From assembly GCA_905182985.1 (NCBI GenBank), contig CAJJDN010000078.1, positions 228,764 through 290,236 on the forward strand: DNA of 61,473 nucleotides, read 5' to 3'. Source of the DNA: Paramecium sonneborni (lineage: Eukaryota > Ciliophora > Oligohymenophorea > Peniculida > Parameciidae). The notes under the pieces are model-generated. The model was not told where the DNA came from. It saw only the letters and a program-made list of their open reading frames with translations, and made no database searches. This document shows, piece by piece, positions 25,624 through 37,251 of the stretch (within the stretch, counting starts at the first letter, position 1; every line of letters begins with the position of its first letter). A program made the translations under genes and the position numbers.

Positions 25624-26372
25624 TATTAAATTAACAAAATTTCAATTATAGGCATTAATTAATAGAAATACATATTAAATTATATTGTAATTGAATCAAA
25701 AAGAATTATATCTTTGTTAAATATATAATTAAATCAGTTTCATTTCAATAAAATAATAAAATGTTCAATTTTATTTTAAAGTAGTAATGTTGGATTTGTA
25801 ATTAAGTGTATATGCTCCTAAATTTTAAAAATATTTAAATTTCATTACACAAATGATACTTTTATAAACAGTGTAAATATAAAATAATATTTCACATATA
25901 TTAATTGAAATTTATTATCTTAATCAATGTTTTAAACATTTTTTTTTAATTACATCATAAGACTAAAATTCTATAAAATGATTATATTACTTCATAAGTA
26001 AAGTCTATGTTTATTTTGATAATTGTTAGATAAATGATAAGTAAGAAAATACATTAGAAGTATTTTAGAGATTTAAATATATTACACATTTAGTATTATA
26101 ATTTATGAATATTGTATAAAGTAACTCTAATTCCAGGTTTTATAAAATGCTTATGCTTACATGATTCTATAACTGAAAGCTAAAATAATCTTTTATTTGT
26201 TTTTGGTTAAATAATAGAGGGAATAGTTTTCTTTAGTTATTTTAGCTAAAAATTCTTTAAAGTTTTAGTAAAGTATTAATTTGATATTGAGTCTTTATTT
26301 AATGATAAGCAATAATAAAATGAAGTAGTAGTTGTATTAATTTGGATAATATGTTAACAAAAAATAATGAAT
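25624..26372. other. Intergenic region
   Basis: About 750 bp of AT-rich sequence between two minus-strand genes. No convincing exon, RNA or repeat seen on either strand. Confidence 0.45.
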
Positions 26373-26872
26373 TCATAATAATTGCTCAACTAAATATTCA
26401 ACAAACATACGAGTATTTGAAAGTAATTTTGTATGTGAGATTATTTATGATATCAATAAGCTTTTTTCTTCATCAAGTTAATCTCTAACTATTTTTTATA
26501 ACTCACATAAATTTTCATAAGAATCCTAGTGAACACTTAAATGTTTGTAGTTTCTAAATATAATAAAAATGTATACTATCCTAAGACCTCCCATCTATAT
26601 CGAAGATATTTATAATATCTATTTTTTACCATAGCTAGTGTTTTACCTGGAAAATGTTTATGAATTTTTTAAAACTTAGGTCCGACATTTAGAACTAACT
26701 GTAGAATTAGTTTATCTTCTTCTAATGTAAATTTTTAACTTATTTTTTTAGAATTAGAAGCATCAGAGCTTCTTCTTTTTTTTCTATGATAGTCATATTT
26801 GTTTTTTTTTTTAATTTTTTTTGGCTAGTCATTATTATTTATTTATGGATCCTATAATAAATGAGAATGCAT
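26373..26872 (-). CDS. Myb/SANT-domain protein (158 aa)
   Basis: ATG at 26872 (MHSHLLQDPQINNNDQPKKI) to TGA 26375-26373, with a 23-nt intron at 26554-26576; 477 coding nt. A very basic stretch (KYDYHRKKRRSSDASNSKK) is followed by one Myb-like repeat: FTLEEDKLILQLVLNVGPKF, KIHKHFPGKTLAMVKNRYYK and YLRYRWE, with tryptophans partly replaced by F/I as is common in protists. The C-terminal ~60 residues are helical. Likely a nuclear DNA- or chromatin-binding protein. The long A runs in the first 60 codons make that part sensitive to sequencing error. Confidence 0.82.
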
Positions 26873-26915
26873 AATTTAAATTATTAATTATATAATATTG
26901 AATTAAACATCATCA

Positions 26916-28626
26916 TCATTCCATTCCAAATTATCCATCCATATCAGCTTATATTACTGCTTTTAAATATGATTCAATATCTTCTCTTGTTTCATACATG
27001 GGTAGTTCCAATCTATTAAAACATGTATGAGCTTTTGGGAAAGGATTAGCTTTAGTAAATGGAACACTTTCAATACAAAACTTAGAACAATTTCCTCTAT
27101 TACTTTCTAACTTTCTAAATCCTTCTACAGGTGTTCGCGTAGATCCAGTACAAAATTATAAAAATTTAGCAAGATTAAATTAATCTAACTATTCTAAAAT
27201 TTCCCAAAACCATTATATTGTTTAGTGAGTTCTGTAATAAGCCCCTTTATAATCAGTATTATCTTTCCAATCATTTATATCAATAAAAGGAGTCCCATAA
27301 AGAATCATTTCTAATTCCAAAGGTTCAAGTAAACTAAGAAGTTGTTTTGGAATTATCTAATAATTTAACATTAATTTAATACACTATATAAAGTTGATAA
27401 AAAAGCAGTCAAAAACGGCTTCACTGATAAATATGTATAATATTCAATGCTAAATTTGATTTATATATTTACCATAAATTAACGTATTCTTGGCAATTAT
27501 CCATATCTAATTAAATATTTTATCCACCTGGTTTTAATTCATAATAATCTCTTTTACTTTATCTGTAAATAACAAAGAATTCAGAAACATCATCTGCCTC
27601 AAATTTATTATTAACTAAGAAATCCCAAGATTGATATAACTAAATTAAAATAAGAAATACTTATCTATCATAATAATAAATATCTTCTAAGAAAATAGGT
27701 TATCCTATAATGTGTTTAATAATTGACCTATCAAAATAAATATTTAAAGGTATCCTTTCAAATATGCATTTACCAACAACAATACCTAATAATTTAAAAC
27801 AATCTATAATATGTTCATCTGTGTCTGCTTCACAATTAATTTTATATGATGCATCCTCACAATCAGCTAATTAAAACATACCCGATTCTGGATGTATAAT
27901 TTCTTTCATTATTAAATTAGCCCATTCTCTAAGAAGTCCTCCTGCATCCAATACTTTATCACCATCTATATGAACCTTCACTTCTTTATGCCAATTAATT
28001 TCTTTGTACATATTTAATGTAGTCATTAAAAAACTCTCTTTATTTACAGATAACGTTTCTGCTCCTTATTACCAAGGTATTCTTTTTTTCTCTAATTGTA
28101 ATCTAAACCATGTTTATTTGATAGGGAATTCAGAATTCTTAATCTAAACCCATGGTAAAGCTAACATTTCAGAAACATTTGATCCTGGCATTGGAGGAGA
28201 TAACTGAGAGTTAAAATAATTGTTTCAAATACTTTCTTGTTCCATTTATATTTAATCTTAGACCCAGCCAATAATTCTTTACACCAATAATATTTTTATT
28301 TTCTATTTTGAAAATCATCCTATATATAATGAGGCTAAATATTATTAAAATAATCTTAGTACAGTGGTTCTTGGGTTTGGATTTGGATTCGGATTTGGAT
28401 GATGGTTCGGTTCAATTATTACATCACCAACTTATAAATTACGAGATTAAACAGCTTGGATTTAAATTTGTCTAACTCTGCAATTTGTTACATGTTATTA
28501 GTACTTTTTTTATTTCTATAAACTTACCTGAACAGCACTTGCTTATGCTTAAAAAACTAAATGGCATTTTGGACATTATTGATTTTATTATAACTAGGTT
28601 TAGTTTCTTTTTAAACAATTTCCCAT
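26916..28626 (-). CDS. HECT-type E3 ubiquitin ligase (526 aa)
   Basis: ATG at 28626 to TGA 26918-26916, with five introns (28504-28527, 28335-28362, 28204-28232, 27450-27472, 27357-27382); 1,581 coding nt. The start MGNCLK is a myristoylation/palmitoylation-type N-terminus, followed by a C2HC finger (C18, C21, H37, C41) and an Asn-Pro repeat (HHPNPNPNPNPNP). From about residue 190 to the end is a Nedd4-type HECT domain: WHKEVKVHIDGDKVLDAGGL, LREWANLIMKEI, LEPLELEMILYGTP, FCTGSTRTPVEGF, and the catalytic PKAHTCFNRLELPMY with its cysteine intact. It transfers ubiquitin from an E2 through that cysteine. The substrate-binding part is unusually short. The next minus-strand gene lies downstream. 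Confidence 0.93.
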
Positions 28627-28896
28627 ATAAACTTATTAATTTTTATATAATATAATAATCAATATCTAATTCTATGCTATTAAATCGAATTTTAATCAAC
28701 CACAAACCCTTAGACAGCATTTTCTAAGACATAAATAAATCTCTTTAAATTACATTTTATTTTTCAAAAAAATAAATATTATTGATTATTTAAATATATT
28801 CTCTCATTCATAGATCTTTAATCATATTAAATGATATGAATATAAACTAAATTTCATTTTTTATTTATTTTTTAATATTTATATTAATAGAATTAG

Positions 28897-30035
28897 ATGA
28901 GTAGTAGTACTAACTATAGTAAGGGAACAACGACACGAGTTCCTGATAAGAAGATCTCCACTATTTCAACTCCATCTACCTAACCACCACAAACCCAGAT
29001 TAACTCAAATTCAAATACAGCCCAAAGAAAAGTAAGATCATCTATTTTATTAAGGGAATAAATATTTAAGATTAATCAATGAAAAAACAAAGCTTTCATC
29101 AGGAATCCGATTAGGAGCAAATCTAAAATATTGTTTAAGAATAAACTTAAAAAGTTAAAGAGGAATTAATAGGATTTATCAATTAAAATAAAGAAGAAAT
29201 ATCTAATTTTAAAAATTAGATAAATGATTAAGTTTAGAGAATATAAACTTTGGAAGGGGAAATATAAAAATTATAATAATAAAATAAAAAAATAGAAACA
29301 TAATAATTACAAGAATTAGATAAAAAAATAGAAACATAATAATTCAAATTACAAGAATTAGATAAGAAAATAGAAACATAATAATTTAAATTACAAGAAT
29401 TAGATAAGAAAATAGAAAAAAATGATAAATTTCCAGAGAGAATATTGAAATTTATTTAAAACAATGAATAAGCTCATGAGACTTGGAAACTATCATCAGA
29501 AAAAATTGAAAAAGTGTATTCATCATTTGATGAATAGTTTTAGGAGCTTAATTAGTTTAAGTAATAAATAGAATAAAAAGTAATGGAGTATAACAGTATC
29601 TTAAATTAAAATATTCAAAATTATTTCTCAGACTTGTAATAAAAAATATTGACAACTCAAGCATTCACAGACTAAAATCTATTCAATATTGCGAAATATG
29701 AGGATACAGTAAAAAAATTTTGCGAAGAAATAAATAAATATTACAATTATTAGGAGCCACAAGTGTAAAATTTTAATTTCAACAATTAAACTTAACCTTT
29801 ACCTTAAGATTTCTAATAATAATACAATTTACAATAAATTTCGCAATAGCCTAATTATAATAATCCTATTTAATATTAATAATAAATGTAGTCATAATCA
29901 TATAATAACACAACTCTTTAGAATGATTTCTATTCCTAACCTCAATAAATATCATATATTTAAGAATAGCCAGCACAAATGCAAATGAAATCTAAAATTA
30001 AATTGATATCATAAACATAAGGCCCAACAGGATGA
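28897..30035 (+). CDS. Gln-rich coiled-coil protein (371 aa)
   Basis: ATG at 28897 (MSSSTNYSKGTTTRVPDKKI) to TGA 30033-30035, with a 23-nt intron at 29032-29054; 1,116 coding nt. After a Ser/Thr/Pro-rich head comes a ~200-residue coiled coil containing near-identical repeats of KKIETQQFKLQELD, then a Gln/Asn-rich low-complexity tail. No enzyme motif. Likely a structural or scaffolding protein of the cortex or cilia, which is inference from composition only. It is divergent from the HECT gene (270 bp between starts). Confidence 0.85.
29290..29415 (+). repeat. In-frame tandem repeat of about 42 bp (three copies)
   Basis: Three successive units encoding IETQQ(FK)LQELDKK, two of 42 bp and one of 36 bp lacking the FK codons, inside the coiled coil. 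Near-identity at DNA level suggests recent expansion. Confidence 0.85.
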
Positions 30036-30148
30036 TTATTATTATAATTTAAAATATATTATTATATTAAGATTGTTCCAATAAATTTTATTTATCATGC
30101 CATTATTCTAATTTTTTATTAAATAAATTTTAAATTATAAAATAAACA

Positions 30149-31285
30149 ATGAATAATGTAAATAAGAATTAATAAATTTAAATCAAAGACTAGAAATATA
30201 TTGGATAAAAGTTGATTGAAAAATAATCAACAGAGAAAATTAATATAAATAAAGTTTTCAGTGATTAGAATTAAAGTTAAACAGCTCAGATTAATGTTTA
30301 AAGCATTTTTGATAATTTAAAAATACTCTTATAAGACCTAAGAAAAAAGTAAATATAAATCCAATAATATGTCTAAAAGGAAATATAAGAAATGAATTAA
30401 AATTTAAATTTTGCTAAAAGCTAATTAGAAAAAGTAATTTAATTAATTCAAAAATAAATATTAGAAGAAAATATTACATAGGCTGAGGTCAATATTTAAA
30501 AATAAATAATTTTAAACTCATCATAGATTTAAGTTCAACAATAGAAAATTCTAAATCTAAATAATTAAAAATTATAACCATAATAATCTGATTCATCAAC
30601 TATATCATAATCAAAATCTAAAATCTTCATGCCAGGTGGGAAGATGTTATAAAAATTTAGCTAAACATCAAACAATTTTAATAGTTAGAATCTATAAAAA
30701 TCAAATTCTAATGAAAAAAAAGATTATCTTACGAGTTCTATGCTTTATAAAGGGTCTTTAAAATTTAAATTTGTAGAAAGTTAACATGATTAGATTAATC
30801 CATAAATTTAGGAAAAGAATATTAATTAAGTTGTTAATTAGAAAGAAACAAATTATTTTAATAATAGTCAGAAAAATGACAATAAAAATAAAAATCTATT
30901 TGAAACTGAATATTTTTAAGTCAGATCGGTATGCTATAATTGTTAGAAATATATTGAATCAGATTCTATTTAAACTCCTTGCTTACACTTTTATCATTAA
31001 GCATGTTTAATAGAATTATATTAAATTTAATTAGAGTCTTATTTAGATTCAAAATAAATCATATGTATTTGTTAACGTAAATTAAGTTAACTCTTTTTTA
31101 AATAAATTTTGAATGTTAATTTAGAATAATTGTTTTCGAAACAAATAATTTTAATTAAGAATTAATTGAAAAATAAAATAAACTAATGTGTAAAATGTTA
31201 ATTTTTTTGGATTAAAGGATTTTATGATTAATACATAACCAATTGTTAAATTTGTGGTCAAATTGGAATCATTATAAAATAATGA
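30149..31285 (+). CDS. RING-like zinc-finger protein (378 aa)
   Basis: Intronless frame from ATG at 30149 (MNNVNKNQQIQIKDQKYIGQ) to TGA 31283-31285; 1,137 nt. The N-terminal 250 residues are Gln/Asn-rich with a coiled coil. Then comes a RING-like cluster (SVCYNCQKYI, TPCLHFYHQACLIELYQ, IICICQRKL), a helical spacer and a terminal pair of CxxC knuckles (QCVKCQFFWIKGF, NCQICGQIGI). This is the same RING-spacer-IBR-like order and spacing as at 8537-9376. A ubiquitin-ligase role is inferred from the family only. Confidence 0.84.
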
Positions 31286-31421
31286 TAGACATGATTATAA
31301 TTAACATAAAATAGCATTTATATTATTTTAATGTTTGAATATTAATTTTTTTTTTTTTAAATATATGGGTTCTCTTTTTCCAGGTATATCCACTTAAAAA
31401 CAAAAAATTGAAAAATAAACA

Positions 31422-32486
31422 ATGAGTTTAAATAATCAAAACTCACAAAAGCAGCCTTCTATTTCTAATTTAAACTTAGGACAAACTTAATCAATAGGAG
31501 AGTAAATATAAGATAGAGAATTCTCATTTAATGAAGAATACTTTAATGGAAAATTATCACAAAAAACAAAAGGGCAGATAAATGTTAATTTTATTGAATC
31601 TAATCAAGCTATCTTAATAGATTAATCAGGTAAGCTAATAAGACAAGTAAATGAGTGTAAATAAAATAATTATTGTTATGATTGCAGGTAATTAATTTAA
31701 GACACAGTTATTAAAATAATTTGCTAACATTAATACCATGAGATTTGTTTTATATAATAGATAGAAAAATAATTATCAAATTAAGAAAGATTTATAATAA
31801 AATGTAAATGTGGAACAAAATTGAATTCAAATATTTTAAGATAAATAGTAGATGTTGAAGTTAGATCTAAATTTCTTTACTAGATTTTTTCAAATTAAAT
31901 TTTCAAATTACTATAAAATTCAAATATAAGAAAATTATGTGATTTATAATAAATTTATAAGATGATAGAATTAAATATCAAAAAGTAAGACTATGATTTT
32001 AATTATGATGAAAAAAAGGGAGAGCTTTAAAAAAATATTATAGAATACACAATAAATGAAAGTGGAATTCTACACATTAGTCAATCTAAACTCTTCATAA
32101 TTAGTGTTTGTTTATATTGTGGAATTGAAATTTCTAATTCTTTACTAAAATTAAATTGTGGGCATATCTATCATTAGGATTGCTTAATGAATTGGCTTAA
32201 ATTTTAGATTGAAGATAAAAAAGTTCCCAATATTAAATGTAGATGTGGGACAAAAATTAATAGCAATATTATTAGAAGGATTCCTGAATGTAAAATTAGG
32301 ATGAAATTTTTGAATTATTTGTTTTCAGTATAATTGTCAAGAATACTTCCTAATTTAAAAAAACTTGACGATTATGATTAAATTTGGAACCTATTTTATG
32401 AAAATTAATTTACAGAAGATCAAGATTACAATAGTTCATCAGGATTTTTATATTTTAGTAATTATTCTACACCAGGAGGAGATTGA
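31422..32486 (+). CDS. Double RING-like zinc-finger protein (354 aa to first TGA)
   Basis: ATG at 31422 (MSLNNQNSQKQPSISNLNLG) to TGA 32484-32486, no intron needed. Two separate RING-like fingers: NYCYDCRQLI ... ICQHQYHEICF ... KCKCGTKL near residues 85-145, and VCLYCGIEIS ... NCGHIYHQDCLMNWLKF ... KCRCGTKI near 225-285. Both have C-x2-C, C-x-H-x2-H-x2-C and C-x-C ligands. After this TGA the same frame stays open and protein-like to a second TGA at 32844-32846 (475 codons in total), so the true C-terminus is uncertain. It lies 136 bp after a related gene on the same strand. Confidence 0.82.
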
Positions 32487-32846
32487 TTTATTTATAATAA
32501 TTAATAAGCATTTTATAAAACACATACAATTAATTTTTAATATTATAAGAATGATTTTAGGTAAAATAAATTCATAAAAATTATAAATAATTATTTAATC
32601 TAATTCAGTAGCAACCTCTGTGAATAAAAAGATTCTTTTTCTATTTTCATTATTCAAAAAGATTAAAAAATATAGGATAAAATTATTGTTAGAAGTACTC
32701 ATGAAATATGGGACTAAAACAATACATTTAAGTGTAATATAAATCACTGGAAATATTAATTTATTTTGTAAGAATTATAAAAATAAGAAATGATTAAGAA
32801 ATTAAAAAATATGTTAAAATAATTAGGCATTGAGTCTAATGATTGA
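32487..32846 (+). other. In-frame coding continuation after the TGA at 32484-32486
   Basis: 119 codons plus stop in the same phase as the upstream RING-like gene, with normal gene-like composition (for example DSFSIFIIQKDQKIQDK and STHEIWDQNNTFKCNINHW). A 51-nt GT-AG segment at 32458-32508 would remove the TGA without shifting phase, but it is much longer than every other intron in this window. Confidence 0.6.
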
Positions 32847-33018
32847 CTATAATTTGTTAATTTAAGAAGAAACTTTAATACAATAAAATTAATTTTTATT
32901 AAAAATTTATAAATGTCTTTATTTTTCTTTAATAGAAAGCATTAGATTTTTCATTATTAAAAATAATGAATTAGATAAAATCTTTCTTTATATTATTTTT
33001 TATAAAATCTAAATTTAA

Positions 33019-34656
33019 TCAAGATTTGAGTTTTATATTATTTTTTTTATTTTTTTCTTTTATTCTAAACATTTTAATGCCTAAGCTGAATCTATTTATT
33101 GAAAACAATGATTTGGAATTTTCAGAGAGTAATACTTATCGTGAATCAAAATATTTTTATTAATTCAATATGAATTAACCTCCATGATTTTTAACCCAAA
33201 CTTTAATACTACTATAAGATCCAGAAACTAAAAGTAAAGAATTGTAATTAAAATAAACTGATCTAATGTAATATCCTCCTTCCAATTATTAGATGCAAAT
33301 GAATTTAGGATTTGATTGATTTTGTTAATAATTCCAAATTTTAATTGTTTGATCTTCAGAACCACTTACAAATGTATTTTCATTTTATGCAAAATTAACA
33401 CATGTAATTAAATTTGCATGTTCTGTAATAGTTTAAAAATGCTCCCAATCTTCATTTAAATTCCAAACACAAATTAATTTATCTCCACTTCCTGACACTA
33501 AAAAAGTAGAATCATAATTAAAACTTAATGATTTTACCCATTAAGTATGAATGATTAAAATCTAGGAATTAATCCATATATCTTCTACTTCAATCCAAAT
33601 TTTTATATTTCCTTCTTGACAACCTGAAGCTAATAAGTTATTTAATTAATTGAAACACAAACAATGAATATCAATATTATGAGCTTCATTAATGATTTAT
33701 TTACAATTATAATATTTCTTTTCTTTCTCTTTACTTTATAAATATTCTTTCCAAATTCTAATAGTTTTATCCTCTCCTGCTGATACAATTGTATTACTAA
33801 TATGACCAAAACACACAGCATTTACAGATCCAACATGACCTTCCAGAGTCTAAAATTCTTTATATCCTTCTTCTTTCTACTAAAGTAAAACAAGATTATC
33901 TTCATTGTTATTTCCTTACATACCACATACTATTAATGAAGCAGTTTTATTTAAAGCAATACAATTGCAAACAGAATTTGTTGTAATTTCTTCTTTTATT
34001 GAAAATAAACCTTTATTTTTGATTTCATCAGTTTTATCTTAATCAAATATTTTTTCTGGTTTATTATTTATTTTAGGTGGAACTTATGTAATTAAATTTT
34101 CTTGACTTTGTTAAGTTCCAAGTCTTTAATGATATTAGGATTTATAGAAAGCCTTAACAATTGAAGCAATTTTCTAACATTTTTATTAAACTTAATAAAT
34201 ATTATGCATATCAGTAGATGGAATTTTAGCAATTATTTGATTGTCTTATTCAAAATCATAATACTTGCATAAAATTTCATGTAATTTGTCAAAATCTTAT
34301 TCATATAATTTATCATCATATAAATAATGCTAAATTTATTTATCATTTAATTTATGATTGATTAGACTATTAAGACAATCTTCAGTTTCATCAAGTAATT
34401 CATCTACTTTAGTTTTAATTTCTTTTCTTAAATTTTCATATTATTTTTGTAGTTCTTTGATATGATAATTTAAGGGATGGTCTTAATTGATATCCATAAG
34501 TAATTATGAAGCTTGATTGATAGAAATTTTATTTTTTTAAGTGCATTTTTAACAGAGTAATTTAGGATTTGAAGATTTGGATAGAGTAATAAATTAGATG
34601 CTTTTTTGATGTTAAGTACATAAGATTTTGGAAGCTTTGTTTTCTAATTTGATCAT
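33019..34656 (-). CDS. WD40-repeat protein with N-terminal B-box-like zinc motif and coiled coil (545 aa)
   Basis: Intronless frame from ATG at 34656 (MIKLENKASKILCTQHQKSI) to TGA 33021-33019; 1,638 nt. The N-terminus has C-x2-H and C-x2-C pairs (ILCTQHQK, LLCQKCTQ) like the short B-box-type fingers of TRIM-like proteins, followed by a ~90-residue coiled coil. The rest is a WD40 propeller: LEGHVGSVNAVCFGH, AGEDKTIRIWKEY, LASGCQEGNIKIW, SGSGDKLICVWNL, SGSEDQTIKIWNY and SGSYSSIKVWVKN. A beta-propeller scaffold; the partner is unknown. Confidence 0.88.
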
Positions 34657-34918
34657 AAAAAATGAAATAAATAATAAAAATATGAAAAGAATAAATTAGT
34701 ATTGTAATAATAAATAAAAAGTATTAAGTTCAGAATCCTTTAACATCGATCACATAGGATCAGACATATGCTTGATCATCATGATAAGAATAAAGAAGTG
34801 TATTTAATTTATTTAAATAAATATTCCTTTTATAATTTTATGGGTGTTATAAATGGTGGTGATATTATTATATTTAATTTATACATATAAATGGTTTGAC
34901 TTCAATAATAAAAATCAA

Positions 34919-35503
34919 ATGAGTAATTTGAATGCTGCAAGTTTATATGAAAATCTTTAACAACCAATAAGTTAATACTATGACAAGAGTTCAAATTTGA
35001 CAAGAGAGGAATATTTTTATAAACTTTCAATATCTACAACGTTATATTTAGGAAATCTGTCTATATATACAACAGAAGAATAAATATTTGAATTATTTAA
35101 TAGAGTAGGTGGAGGAGTAAGAAGATTAATAATGGGAAGAAATAAAGAAACAGGAAAGGCTATAGGTTTTTGTTTTATTGAATACTTCAATCATGAAGAT
35201 GCAAAAGAAGCACATGAATATTTAGATTTATTAAAATTAGATGAGAGAGCAATAAGAGTAGATTGGGATATTGGATATTCAGAAGGTAGAGAATATGGAA
35301 GAGGTACAGGAGGCAATTAGGTTAGAGATTCTTATAGAAAAGTGGCAGATCCAGAAAGACCTAATGTATAATCAAATAGAGGAAGAGGGAGAAGTTATAA
35401 TAATAATGGAGGAAGAAAAAAATAGGTTGATGAAGATGAAAGTGATAATTCTGGAGGTGGATATAAAAAAAGAACAGGAAATAGATCAAATAATAATTAT
35501 TGA
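34919..35503 (+). CDS. NCBP2: Nuclear cap-binding protein subunit 2 (CBP20), 194 aa
   Basis: Intronless frame from ATG at 34919 to TGA 35501-35503; 585 nt. One RRM with the hallmarks of CBP20: TTLYLGNLSIYTTEEQIFEL (RNP2), IIMG-like RRLIMGRNKETGKAIGFCFI (RNP1), then the family-specific tail LDERAIRVDWDIGYSEGREY and GRGTGGNQVRDSYRK. CBP20 binds the 7-methylguanosine cap of nuclear transcripts together with CBP80. The conserved cap-stacking tyrosines are expected near the N-terminal SQYYDKSS segment. The C-terminus is Gly/Asn/Arg-rich. Divergent from the WD40 gene. Confidence 0.95.
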
Positions 35504-35673
35504 ATATTCATAATTGTTAATATTAATATTAATTATTAAGTTCATATCAATTAATTAAAAACTTTCTATTAATTACTTCATCTTCTACTGAACACCTTAT
35601 TACTCTATCGTAAATTTTTATGGACAATCAATACCAAGACAATTTACTAATTATTCCATTTCATTATTAGAAT

Positions 35674-36520
35674 TCATTTTTTTACTCTAATATTATTTAG
35701 TAACATAAAATACCTTTCTTCATTTATTTTAGAACTCTATTCAGAAGCACAATTATTTATTATATGAAAATCAATTGGTTCTTTGCAACTAGAACATACT
35801 ATATAATTTTCTCCATATTTTCCTTCCTTTACTAAATTTACAATATATTCAGGTCAACAATTCTTACTAATCTATGTTTACATTTTAATGTAATTGCTCC
35901 AGCATTCACTTTATTTCTGCCTGCACAAATTACACAATCAAATTAAATTGCATATTTATTTTTTATATTCTTCTTCTTAAAATTTTAATGCTAAATCAGC
36001 ATCATTTTATGTCAATATAAAATCTTGAAAATTTTTTGTTTACTCTTATTCATATATTGCTTTAGTATCATCATCTAAATTTTGTATCTCATATCCATAA
36101 CTAATTAATGATAAAAATATGTACAAATTTTTTAAATTTGTAAATTGTTCTCCTCCTAAGATAGATATGAAATTTTATCTGTAATTATTACTTTGGAACA
36201 TATTTCAGATTCTTAACAACACTAAAAAAATATTGATAGATTCTATAAAGAATGGTAATTATATCAAATATTATTTGAAGCAATCAACATAAACATTATG
36301 ACTACATGGTAACATTTTGAAATTATTTATTGTTAAATATTTTTGACAATAACAACAAAATGCGGAGCCATCAAATATAAATGATATATTTTCCTTATTT
36401 TAACTTAATTTTTCCAAAATATCTATTAGGGATTTTGGATTTTAAAATTATTAATTCTGGAGAGTTTATGAAATTGATAATTTTATTATATTGTGATTAA
36501 GAGCTAGTATTGGTATTCAT
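35674..36520 (-). pseudogene. RING-finger protein gene with broken reading frame
   Basis: Protein-like segments lie on one strand but not in one frame. ATG at 36520 gives MNTNTSSQSQYNKII, then the frame must shift for a RING-like cluster (FCCYCQKYL ... LPCSHNVYVDCFKQ). A UIM-like segment (NDADLALKFQEEEYKKQ) follows, then a second finger (FDCVICAGRN ... LKCKHRL) in another frame. The original frame returns for PEYIVNLVKEGKYGENYIVC and SSCKEPIDF, ending at TGA near 35674. No GT-AG introns of normal size reconcile all three changes. Either a decaying member of the RING-like set or a patch of sequencing error. Confidence 0.6.
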
Positions 36521-36706
36521 GATTTTATGATTTAAAAAAAAATAATAATATATTAATTATAAATTAATAAAGTGATTAAAAAATGTAAGAATTTAGTAAT
36601 AGAATGGAAAATAAATGTGCAAAATGAAAAGAGATTGAAGATTTTAAAATAATAAAAATATTATATTTATAAAAAAATAAAAATAATTTAAGAATAATTT
36701 TTATTA

Positions 36707-37205
36707 ATGGTAAAGCATCTGATAATCAAATTAATAATAGAAGTAGGTTCAACAGTAGCAAAATCTTTCATGAAGGCATATTAATAGACAGCAAAATGTA
36801 AACATGATAAAAATGTTTAGAATAAGGAGGAAAGGCAGCAAATCCTTTTACAGAGTTTTTGAATTAGACAATGTAGGCAGCTAATTTGACTCATAAACCT
36901 ATGACAAGAGAAGAAGCATTAAAAATATTATAATTAACAGCTGAGAAGGCAAATGCGGAAGAAATAATAAAAGTATAAATAATATTAGAGTGTTATAGAT
37001 TTATTGGAGATAGTTTCATAAGAATGATCCAGTTAAAGGAGGATCATTTTTTATTTAATCAATGATACATAATGCAAAATGTGAATTAATGAAAGATTTT
37101 CCAGATATAAATGAGAAGGAGATTATAGAGAAGATAAAAAAGGAAGAGGAGAATTAAAAAGGAAAGGAAGAAGAAGAGAAGTAATAAGAATAGAAGGAAA
37201 ATTGA
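36707..37205 (+). CDS. PAM16: PAM16/TIM16, mitochondrial import motor subunit (149 aa)
   Basis: ATG at 36707 (MVKHLIIKLIIEVGSTVAKS) to TGA 37203-37205, with introns 36798-36820 and 36973-36998; 450 coding nt. The start has the membrane-associating helix typical of PAM16. Then a degenerate J-like domain follows: MTREEALKILQLTAEKANAE, then the signature NDPVKGGSFFIQSMIHNAKC. As in the family, the HPD motif of a true J protein is absent. PAM16 binds PAM18 and restrains Hsp70 at the TIM23 channel in the matrix. The C-terminus is a Lys/Glu/Gln-rich extension longer than in yeast. SDHB starts 46 bp downstream. Confidence 0.93.
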
Positions 37206-37251
37206 TATTATAAATACTATGTAGTGAAGATTGAATTGAATAAATTAAATT

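Noticed and set aside
35271..35513. Second open frame overlapping the end of the CBP20 gene
   Set aside because: The CBP20 frame is conserved through its Gly/Arg tail; the overlapping frame is only a shifted reading.
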